Below, in pieces: positions 12,388 to 28,778 of a DNA stretch of 64,000 nucleotides (positions within the stretch are counted from its first letter, which is position 1; each line of letters begins with the position of its first letter). Source of the DNA: Phallusia mammillata. Lineage: Eukaryota; Chordata; Ascidiacea; Phlebobranchia; Ascidiidae. A program made the position numbers and the translations under genes. The notes beneath the pieces were generated by a model that saw only the letters and a program-made list of their open reading frames with translations, ran no database searches and had not been told where the DNA came from. The stretch is taken from positions 1 to 64,000 of the forward strand of contig QLIY01000689.1 in the NCBI GenBank assembly GCA_003260075.1, given 5' to 3'.

Positions 12388-12907
12388 AGCAATACTTGGT
12401 TATACATTATGCCTGGCAGCAATAGCCTATTTTATAAAGCAAGAATGTTGAATTTTATTTACGTAAATGTATAATACAGGTATTAAAATGCCTTTTTATA
12501 TTTCATTTATGTCAATTTGCCTCTGGTTTTTTCATAACAGTACATAAGATTCAGTCTGCACAACATGGCAGTTTCAAATGACATCTCAAGTGTACCACTA
12601 TACCCTGCATGTGTGTGTGCAAGATCATTTATAAATGCAAGTGATAAACAGGCAGTACTTAATGTTAAATTTATGAAACAATACTTGAATCAAAAAAGTT
12701 TGTGCGCAAATTTTTTTTCAAAAACAACTTGCATGTGCAGCTGCCATACTGTGCAGACTGGCATAACATTTATTGTAAGATGTATACTGTACAATAGCTT
12801 ACTTTAATTGCATTGTGAAATGCATCTTTTGTTCCTTCACGCAAACTTAATTTTCCCTTTTCTGTGTGCTGTGTGATTAGCAATTTCACATCCGTATCTT
12901 GGGCCAT
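2068..12907 (-). CDS. TPR-repeat protein with phosphotyrosine-type tail and CaaX prenylation box
   Basis: The exons (minus strand, all phases agreeing) are 12803-12907, 12036-12195, 11757-11877, 11272-11437, 10940-11045, 10415-10624, 9742-9870, 9559-9680, 8814-8914, 7907-8005, 7371-7518, 6734-6831, 5784-5824, 5113-5170, 4427-4515, 3940-4101, 3413-3528, 2343-2434 and 2068-2185. They sum to 2241 nt, or 746 aa plus stop. Residues ~1-400 are helical repeats with TPR signatures (LFNIGSAYVAAGYYDRGVDV, ILFNIGFAYDQM, TLLNMGKVYERKGETLQARA, CQNLGAIHNRLQDYLLAIQY). The tail (~405-746) is Ser/Pro-rich. It has a basic patch RKRNRRRR (526-533), an SH3-type APPKPPR (597-603), tyrosines in YENP (409), YANH (550), LYASV (644), LYDEPP (670) and LYATY (691), and ends KKNKGSKACIVM. 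CIVM is a farnesylation-type CaaX box after a basic run. Inference: a membrane-anchored TPR adaptor. The N-terminal half resembles TTC24-like proteins, but I cannot confirm the family. The last exon uses acceptor ccgacag ending at 2186. Confidence 0.85.
4664..4860. repeat. Hairpin element, inverted repeats of about 75 bp
   Basis: The left arm (4664-4741: 'tttaatgatgaaaat', then 'tacgtaaaaa'-like and 'tcaaacgttttgg' motifs, ending 'aatgctcatg') is matched imperfectly in inverse by the right arm ending 'attttcatcattaaa' at 4860. It is a foldback MITE-like insertion in an intron of the TPR gene. Confidence 0.65.
5975..6265. repeat. hAT-type MITE
   Basis: It begins 'cagtggttctcaacc' and ends 'ggttgagaaccactg', a perfect 15-bp terminal inverted repeat of the hAT kind, with no transposase inside. 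It lies in a TPR-gene intron and directly abuts a second MITE at 6268. No convincing 8-bp target duplication is seen. Confidence 0.75.
6268..6399. repeat. Short MITE with about 24-bp terminal inverted repeats
   Basis: The left end 'taactcacgtcagcagcaca' is matched in inverse by the right end 'tgtgcggctgacgtgagtta', with one or two mismatches. The 132-bp element has no coding. It adjoins the hAT MITE at 5975-6265 with 2 bp between. Confidence 0.7.
7966..8221. repeat. Duplicated TPR-gene exon end around a 13-C block
   Basis: 7966-8087 is repeated with a few differences at 8100-8221, with the C block at 8088-8100 between. The second copy repeats the 5' part of TPR exon 10 (minus strand). Probable overlap of two allelic contigs, so the extra partial exon should be ignored. 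Confidence 0.85.
8931..8990 (+). repeat. tRNA-derived fragment (T-arm)
   Basis: 'gtgggttcgaatcccac' forms a perfect 5-bp T stem around the box B loop ttcgaat. The preceding sequence lacks a proper D arm and acceptor stem, so this is a SINE-type remnant in a TPR-gene intron. Confidence 0.5.
9011..9265. mobile_element. hAT-type MITE with perfect 8-bp target duplication
   Basis: The ends are 'cagtggttctcaaac' and 'gtttaagaactactg'. The flanks are an exact 8-bp direct repeat 'ccatatgg' at 9003-9010 and 9266-9273, the hAT hallmark. Two 10-C blocks (9103-9112 and 9212-9221) interrupt it, and the left ~90 bp are present twice, so the true element is probably shorter than drawn. No transposase. Confidence 0.8.
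12256..12403. other. 37-C block flanked by a 16-bp inverted match
   Basis: 'ataaccaagtattgct' at 12256-12271 recurs in reverse complement at 12388-12403, just after the C block (12351-12387). It lies in intron 1 of the TPR gene. It is read as an unresolved assembly gap, and the inverted match may show a mis-oriented contig end. Confidence 0.6.
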
Positions 12908-13291
12908 GACCTCGCTTTATAGCTGTTGTATTAAAGGTTAGAAACGAATAATCACTTATAATAATTTAATGCCTATAATTTAATTAATTTTGGAGCTAGT
13001 TCCTCCAACTATCTATTTAAACTAAGAATAATAGGATACAACTAAGCTTTTCCCAATCTTCTTGATAACGCCGGGCAATAGAAACATACTTAAATATACT
13101 ACATATCTACTGCAATAAAACATTCTGTTAAACTGCTTACTCTCTTATTGATCTTAAGCTTAGGGAATACAGAACCCGCGATTTTAAGTGATATCCAATG
13201 ATCGTAATTTCGATTGCTGCAGTTTTTTTAAACAAATGTTGTTTTTTTCTTTTTGTTGGTGTTAAAATTTTACTTGTTGCCCGTTTTTAAA

Positions 13292-13515
13292 CACTAAGCT
13301 ATTTACTTTTGTGCGTAACACTACAAAACATAAACTATATCTTTAAAGCGATTTTTTTTAAATGGGTTATACGCTAAACTCATCCGATTAAGAAATGCCC
13401 CCCCCCCCACTAAGCTATTTACTTTTGTGCGTAACACTACAAAACATAAACTATATTTTTAAAGCGATTTTAAAAAAAAATGAGTTATACGCTAAACTCA
13501 TCCGATTAAGAAATG
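13292..13515. repeat. Direct duplication around an 11-C block
   Basis: 13292-13397 and 13409-13515 are about 94-95% identical. The C block is 13398-13408, that is 10 plus one native C. Likely allelic contig overlap. Confidence 0.85.
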
Positions 13516-13526
13516 TTGCGTTGCTA

Positions 13527-13740
13527 TGTGGTCCTTAACAACCACCGCTAAACTGTGTTGTGAGCAAATGTTTTTTTAATGGTCTGGTTTTGTCAATTAT
13601 ACAAGCATTTTTAGACAGTTTGAAAACCCCCCCCCCCTATGTGGTCCTTAACAACCACCGCTAAACTGTGTTGTGAGCAAATGTTGTTTTAATGGTCTGG
13701 TTTTGTCAATTATAGAAGCATTTTTAGACAGTTTGAAAAG
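13527..13740. repeat. Direct duplication around an 11-C block
   Basis: 13527-13626 and 13638-13740 are near identical ('ctatgtggtccttaacaacc' starts both). The C block is 13627-13637, which again is 10 after removing one native C. Confidence 0.85.
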
Positions 13741-13917
13741 CCCAATTTTTTTGAAGAAATTCCCCAAAATTAAAAGTAAACTTAATTCTGTTGTACAATA
13801 AATTAAAAACATACTCGCGAGATTTTGGTTTATTGATAATAACAGAAGAAAGCGATAAGTTCAACACACACATTTAAATTTTCACCCATTGGGAAATGCT
13901 CATCGTGAAAGGCTCTT

Positions 13918-15202
13918 CTAACCTGAAATGCAACAAATTTACTTTATATTTCAGTGACCAAAAGGAAGTTATTTTTAGACATTAACGTACCTCTCAGTTG
14001 GGGACAAAGCTTCAGTGGGACACAAATTCCGTTCCAGTTAACAGCAAAACCAGCAGGACAGGTACAACCTGGGGAGCAATCTTTCACTGGGCAGCTGGGT
14101 TCGGTCTGTACAGGAGGCGGACACATCGGAATGCAACACACGTTCTCGCTAAACACGAAGCTCGCCTGGCACTCTGCAACATAGAGTTATATTTTATTTT
14201 CCATGTAGGCTAGCCTGCCAGTTTTTCATGAAGTTCACGTTTGTAAGCTTAAGTCATAGAATATACCCAGTGGTTAGCATTGTACAACTTGCGGTGCCTT
14301 ACCCCGTCCGAACCGGACAATTTAAGCCCGGAGCCTCTTTGAATCAAGTGTTTTGCCTAAAACGTAGAAATATACCCGCGTCTACAAAGGGCAGTAAATA
14401 AAAGGGAAAAAACGGACAAACCTAGCATCGGTAATATTCAGAAATTGTGTTTAGCTGATGCGGTATCAGTTTATTTTAAAGAACTGATGTTATGGCTGAA
14501 TGTTCACAAGAAGCCGACCAACAAACTACCCTTCAAACTGCAATTTGGGCATTAGCTTAGTTCATGCTTTTTCTCTAGCAAACGAAATTAGGCAACTGCA
14601 AAAAAGTGGATCACAAAGAAAACTTCTTAAATAATAGAAAATTAAATATAATAGTGATGTGTTTCAAAAGTTTGGCAGGGTCAGAGTTACGATTTGTAGG
14701 CAAATTTGCCGCTATGGTTCTTTCGTATTTCGTTTCAGAATGGCGAAAATACCAAGCAGTTTGCTTGATGTGGCAAATACTTTCAATTTGTGAAAAAAAT
14801 TCCCCCCCCCCCAGGCAACTGCAAAAAAGTGGATCACAAAGAAAACTTCTTAATTAATAGAAAATTAAATACAAGTGATGTGTTTCAAAAGTTTGGCCGG
14901 GTTAGAGTTACGATTTGTAGGCAAATTGCCCCTAACGTTCTTTTGTATTTCGTTTCAGAATGGCGAAAATACCAAACAGTTTGCTTGATGTGGCAACTAC
15001 TTTCAATTTGTGAAAAAAATTTGCAGTCATGAACCGAATTATGTTCCCACTGAGTGCAAACGACAAATAAAATGAGCAATGAATTAACTTTGTCTAAAAA
15101 TTGTAAAAAATGTTGTTTTAACTTACGTAGTTGCCTAGGATTTGCAGAGGCGATAGTCATCATAGAGAGAACCAGACACACAACGACTATTGTTGAGTTC
15201 AT
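13918..15202 (-). CDS. Secreted TIL-domain (trypsin inhibitor-like) peptide
   Basis: Exon 1 (15127-15202) encodes Met and a hydrophobic signal peptide (STIVVVCLVLSMMTIASA) with a likely cleavage after Ala. Exon 2 (13991-14173) encodes the mature domain. The last exon adds only the stop (acceptor ctg at 13923-13925, TAG at 13918-13920). The total is about 88 residues. The mature part has ten cysteines in the TIL order, including CC-IPM-C and the close pair 'CSPGCTCPAGF' then 'GICVPLKLC'. TIL domains are canonical serine-protease inhibitors or structural modules; the inhibitory loop would lie around 'SCPVKDCS'. Function as inhibitor versus antimicrobial cannot be decided. The intron carries a duplicated segment around a C block. 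Confidence 0.85.
14591..15022. repeat. Duplicated intron segment around an 11-C block
   Basis: 14591-14801 and 14813-15022 are about 93-95% identical with small indels. The C block is 14802-14812. It lies in the TIL-gene intron and does not affect coding. Confidence 0.85.
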
Positions 15203-16284
15203 GATGAAATATCTTCAAACTTGACTTGAAAGATGGATCTTCGAAGGTAGATGAAAGGACGATGAATGATTCCTTGTCATAGCTACTCGGTTTTTATACT
15301 AAACTCGTGGGTTTTTTTACAGGTAATTTCAAAACTTTGTGGTCATAATGAGCAGAAAAACTGGTTTTGTAAGGTTTCGGAAAAGCGTAGAAAAACTTCT
15401 GTGTCGTAAGAATCAAGAAATCTGGGTATTTCCGTCATAGAAACTTTGTTTTTACACGAACAGTCGCTTAGTCATTATGACAAACGTTTAATTGCGCCAA
15501 CTTTCGCTTGTTTTTTTATTTCGAGAAACGCGTTACGAAGCCATATGACCTATTAGAATTTCAGATAGGACACGTTGCAAACTGAATGACCAAGCAAAAC
15601 TTGACCGATTTTGGCTGTACACACACGGTAGTCTAGTGCTCATATAGCCTATAGTGATACAATTTGCCCTCGGGGTAACTGGCATATAAGTTAGTGTTTC
15701 AAATAACCTATGTTCGATAAAAAATCAAACAGGTTTTGACTTTACAATCTAAGAAACTGTGGGTAATTAACATTACATTTGTTTGGACATAACAAAAAAG
15801 CTTCCTTTTAATGTAGCAGAGAATTTTGTTTCAATGTAAAGTTTTTGGGACAAGAACTGACAATAAAGTCAAACATATTTAGGTAATCTGTGCCACCGTT
15901 GCTTCAAATTTTTAAGTTAAGGCTTTATATACATTATGTGAAATTTACCCTACCTGTATCCTAATTCGCGGCCGAAAATTTGACGCAAAACTGCGTTGCG
16001 ATGAATCAGCATGGTTTCATTTAAATTTGTAGGTCATTTTTTCTGAAACAAAACGGAAAGTCCCAAATAGAGACACACAAACAACTCAAGCTACGTTTTG
16101 TGAATAGTTGCAATAAACCACTCTCACGTCGTTTACAATTCGAAAAGCAGTAAAGCTAATGACATAAGAACTCACAACAGACTAAGTTTGATAAATACCA
16201 ATAGATGGGGTAAAGAGCACAGTTAAAATTAACAGTAAGATTGGAATAAATGCAGTGTTAGCAATTACGTTTATAGGTTGGATC

Positions 16285-16364
<80 letters not shown>

Positions 16365-17019
16365 TCTTGTAAAATTTCATTTCAAACCTTTACGGTCGGC
16401 ATTTTCACACAATATTGCTATCAAATATTCTCAAATGCTCTTTGCGCCATCTATAGCAAACTTTTTCTGTTCTGAGTTCTTACGTATGTAGAATTTCTAC
16501 GAAAATGATTCAACTATGTCGAAGTGTTTATTCGAGCGTTTTGGAGGATGCACCTCAATAAAGCCTTGTTGGTTACAGTTACACGACCATGGCAAAGTTT
16601 CTCAAGCATTCATGCGGATCACAGGAAGCCGTACATGATACACTCATATGTAAATCATAGTGCGAAAGGCCTATTGAAGACATTATACCAAATCAAGCTG
16701 GTCTCCTATACGCATTGTGGAAATACCCAGAGACTCAAACAGGATAGATATGTCTTTTGATTTAGGCGAGGTCCTGACAGGCTGTTGTCGCTTGTGTGCG
16801 TAGGCGCCGCCTAGTACAGCTTAATATTTAATTTTACCCACGCTGGTACCGTTAAACTGTCCGCACAGGTTTAGCAGCAAGTAGGCCTATCGTAGATGAG
16901 ACAGGAAGGCATATTTAAATGTCAGCTGCGTTTTAATATATTAAGATTATAATAGATCTTTTAAATTTGTTTTATGTAGACTTGCAATTAGGTGACAAAG
17001 TAATACTCAGCAAGACATC
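15203..17019. other. Intergenic region with a 75-C block
   Basis: It is the divergent upstream region of the TIL gene (-) and the first galectin gene (+). The C block at 16286-16360 has no flanking duplication, so it is probably a true sized gap. About 16555-16760 is a diverged relative of the galectin upstream region at 26930-27060 and 39180-39300. 'tttatgtagactt' near 16980 looks like the acceptor of a 5'-UTR intron. Confidence 0.5.
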
Positions 17020-24911
<7,892 letters not shown>

Positions 24912-24969
24912 ATGGCATACTAGTGTGACTGCTTCCATGTGCCCTGGTCTTGGATAAAAATAATGTTTG

Positions 24970-25013
24970 CGTGTTTTGATATCTGATGTTTTGGAGTTTT
25001 GATAAATTGACAT

Positions 25014-25112
<99 letters not shown>

Positions 25113-25160
25113 TGTTTTGATATCTGATGTTTTGGACTTTTGATAAATTGACATGTACAG
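24970..25160. repeat. 45-bp duplication around a 96-C block
   Basis: 'gtgttttgatatctgatgtt' is present on both sides of the block (25016-25111). The paralogous stretch at 37325-37380 has a single copy and no block, which argues that the block is not native sequence. Confidence 0.85.
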
Positions 25161-25433
25161 CATAACTGTCTGGAAACCTGGACATATATGTGTAGTCTGG
25201 TGAAACGCTCGTCCAAACTGCAAGGAAACTTGTAAATAAATGATTTGTCGAAATGCAGTCGTCAAGCAGTGTCAATAGTCTCTGTTTGCCATTGTAAAGT
25301 TTTACCCATGTGTGGTAAAATAGGCACTAAGAAAAAAAGAGAATCCAATAACAGATGCTTAGTACTTCAAATGCAAAATATAAACCAGGGTTGGCCTGAA
25401 CATACTGCATCGATACCTATAACCGATGCTATG

Positions 25434-25680
25434 TGCAGTCTCGGTACTCTACCGGTAGTTTGACTCTGTCAGTCGTTGGTTTAAAACGAATATACGTGCT
25501 TGGTCTGTTTTTGGCCAATCCTTTGCAAAAAGTAACTTTTCAAAGACTTTACCCCCCCCCCTGTGCAGTCTCGGTACTCTACCGGTAGTTTGACTCTGTC
25601 AGTCGTTGGCTCAAAAACGATTATGCGTGCTTGGTCTGTTTTTGTCCAATCTTTTGCAAAAAGTAGCTTTTTAAAGACTT
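25434..25680. repeat. Direct duplication around a 10-C block
   Basis: 25434-25551 and 25562-25680 are near identical. The paralogue at 37748-37870 has one copy and no block. Confidence 0.85.
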
Positions 25681-26654
25681 TTGACTCGGTCGCCGAAGTA
25701 TCACAATCTATTTCGTTTGTTGTTCGTCTCTGAAAACATGCGACAAAACAATTTGTCATATCAATAAATTTAACAACGGTTGGGTTTGTTTGTTGTTTAA
25801 TTTGTTATGGTGATGGGATAAAAGGGACGTTTAAAACAGCAGTAAAAATGATTCAGTTAGGAAATATAGCCTATACTCAGACACGTTACTGAAAGGGTCA
25901 CTTAACACTGCTTTCGAATGGTAAAATAGACAACAACATCCAATAGTGACTACAAGCAACATACCTTGCAATCTTGACCAATGAATTGAAATAAAAAAAT
26001 AATTTAACATTTTTGATTACAGCTTTGTTTGGGTGTCCTGTTACAACATGGACAAGCACGAGCGAGAAACTGAACATACTTTTAAATGTGAATAATGCTT
26101 TTTACATGTAGTCACTAAAGTATCAGGTATCGTAGCCAGTTGTTAAACTAAACCTAATGCTCACAGCCCCGTAACATGTTGTTTTAAACTTTGTCTATTT
26201 TTGTCCATTGTGAATGTCTGTTTAAAGAACGGTTGTCAATCAACCTTTCGAGCTCATTCGGGCTTCTTAGGAACGATTATTGCTTCGGGGTTCAGGCTTG
26301 AATTATATATGTTAGGGGTATAAAAAATATCAAATGCCTGAAGTAACAATTGTCCAATAAAATCTTCGTTTACTGATTTAATTAAATCGGAACGGAAATT
26401 TTTATTCCAATTTTGCTGAATCGCAGTCAAACTGTCATTCCGTTCTGATTTATCTATATCGGAATGGGAAAGTCCTTCCCTGTTCTGATAATTAAATCGA
26501 AATGAAAATGTTATTCCTATTCTGATTTAGCTAAATCGGAATGAAAATTATTTTTACAAACGGCGCCTCATACAAACCACTCTTACTTCCTTTACAATGC
26601 GAATTTCACTTAAATTTGTCAACGTATAAATCTGAGCGTATACAATTTAGATTC

Positions 26655-26896
26655 GTGGTTCTCAAACTTTTTAATTATATTTTGACAGTTTTTCCTTTGC
26701 CATTGTCTCAAGACTCGTGGTCTGTAAAGATGAAAAATAAGTGCCCCCTCTTGCCCCTACGCGACGGTACTTATGGCTATTTGATGGTGAGCGTATTATT
26801 TAGGGCTGTACTGCAACTGATTCGATGATTACATGCAGAAGTTCGCGGGCCGCACAAACGTAACCGGCGGGCCACATGCCATGGGTTTGGACCACC
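26655..26896. repeat. hAT-like MITE
   Basis: It starts 'cgtggttctcaaacttttta' and ends near 'gggtttggaccacc', similar to the hAT ends elsewhere. The paralogous copy is at about 38863-39126. Exact borders and target duplication are unclear. Confidence 0.45.
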
Positions 26897-27011
26897 CCGG
26901 TATAAAACATATCTCATAAAAAGCCTCGTCAGGCGCACGCACGTGGGAACATTTCTGAAGCATTCGTGCGGATCGTATTTCACCGTTCATGCTACACTCA
27001 CAAGTATTTAT

Positions 27012-27450
27012 TGGTTCGACAGGTGTATTGAAGACATTATACCAGGACAAGCCGGTTCCCTAAGCATGGTATTTAATTTTACTCACACTGGCACCGAAAA
27101 CGACATAGCGAAGCAGATCTAAATGTCGCAGGAAGGCCAGCGTACTTTTTTTTAAATGTTTGAATGAATCTGTTTTAATTTTTTTTTATTTAGATCTACG
27201 TGTAGGCGACCAAGAGATTTATTTACACCCCCCCCCCCTGGTTCGACAGGTGTATTGAAGACATTATACTAGGACAAGCCGGTTCCGTAAGCATAGTATT
27301 TTATTTTACTCACAGTGGCACCGAAAACGAAATAGCGAAGCAGATCAAAAGTCGCCAAAAGGCCAGCATTATTATTTTTTAAATGATAGAATGCATATGT
27401 TTTAATTTTTTTTAGATCTACGTGTAGGCGACCAAGAGATTTATTTGCAA
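27012..27450. repeat. Direct duplication around an 11-C block
   Basis: 27012-27227 and 27239-27450 are about 94% identical. The block is 27228-27238 (10 plus a native C). The paralogue at 39241-39450 is single-copy. Confidence 0.85.
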
Positions 27451-27465
27451 TATCAGTAAGGCATC

Positions 27466-27975
27466 ATGCAGCCAACAGTATGCAACCCGGTAAGTACAGG
27501 AAAAAACATCTAACTAGCAATTCGTACGATAAAAAAAGCATTTGGAAAAAAAAGTATTGGTCTTGATAGATTGCTTAGCGGGACAATTATGTATGTGGAA
27601 AATATTTTGATCTTTTTTACGGTTCGGGACCAGGTATTGTATAAGCAATGTAAAAACCCAAGTAATATGAAATGCACTATTCCAAACAGTTATGGCAGAC
27701 GTACAAATAATGTGGGGGTTTAGATCAGGGGTGGAAAACCTTTTACCCGCCCAAAATGTTGTGCAATTCATGCAGCCTGCAGTAGTAGGTAGGTTTACCA
27801 CCCCTGGTTTAGATCCTAAACATAACATATAAAACTACATATTATTGCTACTTTTCGTTTCCTGTAATCCCCAAAAAATATATATGTTGCAGGATATTCC
27901 CTACCAAGGCCCAATCGAGAACCTCAAGCCTGGCGTGATGATTATAATTAAGGGAACCAGTGGCAACGGACCTAA
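27466..27975 (+). pseudogene. Orphan exon 1 and exon 2 of the gene-2-type galectin
   Basis: 27466-27489 encodes MQPTVCNP with a good donor. 27893-27975 encodes 'DIPYQGPIENLKPGVMIIIK' and the rest of exon 2, with the same GC donor as the complete genes. Both match exons 1-2 of the gene at 39474, but no exon 3 of that type follows. At about 28305 the sequence switches to the upstream region of another galectin gene. The pair is therefore a leftover of a tandem duplication. It could still serve as an alternative first-exon pair for gene 1', since the splice phase is compatible; that is untested. Confidence 0.75.
27726..27806. mobile_element. 81-bp hAT mini-element
   Basis: Ends 'caggggtgg' and 'ccacccctg' are inverted repeats. 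The flanks are the 8-bp direct repeat 'gtttagat' at 27718-27725 and 27807-27814. It lies in the intron between orphan exons 1 and 2. Confidence 0.8.
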
Positions 27976-28302
27976 GCAAGTTTTTATTAGTTTGATAGTT
28001 CGTTGCTATATTTTTGATAATTCATTTTAAAAACGGATTAGTTCTCGCTTCGGCTTGTAAAGTTTTTAAGTTCAGAAGCCACAACGTTTATTGTTTAGGG
28101 TTTGGGCTGTTAAAACGTATTTTCACAAAACAACGGATTACAAAATTACTGCAAACGCTATTTTTTGTTTGCCTGATCTCACTGGATAACCTGCGGAACA
28201 GAGTTGTAATTCGGGGCGTGTTCGGGCTTACGTTTCTTTAAAAAACGGGTCCGATTTTACACTCTGTGTCAGTATTTTTTGTTAAATTTGACTAGCGAGG
28301 GT

Positions 28303-28330
28303 GCTAGTTGCTGAAACCGACCTAATATCG
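28303..28330. other. Junction of the ~12-kb galectin tandem duplication
   Basis: Left of this point the sequence follows 40260-40345 (intron 2 of gene 2). Right of it, from 'cgcttgtgtgcgtag', it follows 16790 onward (upstream of gene 1). The unit is about 11.5-12 kb: 16.79-28.30 and 28.33-40.35. Confidence 0.8.
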
Positions 28331-28778
28331 CTTGTGTGCGTAGACACCGCCTGGTACAGCTTAATATTTAATTTTACCCACGTTAGCGCAGTTAAACTGA
28401 CTGCACAGGTATAGCACCACGTATCATAGGTGAGATTCGAAGGCAGATTTAAATGTCTGCTGCTGCTGACCTGTATAATTTGGGCGTTTTAATACAATAA
28501 GATTACAGGAGAACGTAGTGTAATTTGGACCTCTTAAGTTTAAACCTTCATAAAATTAAAAGTAGTCGTTAAAATAAAAGGTATAGTTTCTGCGATTCGT
28601 TAGGTTATGACGCTAAGTATTGCAAAAAGGCAATGTCTGGATATTAACGTGAAAAGAGTAAAAGGCATTTAATTTGTTTCGCCAAATGGTTCATACATCT
28701 GTTTTAACTTGTTTTGTGTAGACTTGCGTTTAGGCGCCGTAATACCAGTCGTGTTATTTACTTTATCAGCAAGGCATT

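Larger units (their letters stand above)
12908..13917. other. Intergenic region between TPR and TIL genes
   Basis: It holds the probable upstream or 5' UTR region of the TPR gene and two short duplicated segments around C blocks. No coding was recognised. Confidence 0.5.
24912..27465. other. Downstream region of galectin gene 1, repeated after gene 1'
   Basis: It is near identical to 37268-39473. It holds AATAAA-type signals near 25235, C blocks at 25016-25111, 25552-25561 and 27228-27238, a run of Ttaattaaatcgg-type short palindromic repeats at 26375-26550, and a hAT-like MITE. No independent gene was recognised. Confidence 0.6.

Noticed and set aside
16255..16491. Open frames with long poly-proline or poly-glycine tracts (also near 12.4, 24.9-25.2, 43.9, 45.0, 47.0, 59.6, 60.5, 61.1 and 61.8 kb)
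   Set aside because: The tracts are only translations of the C blocks, which act as gap fill. No conserved sequence lies around most of them.
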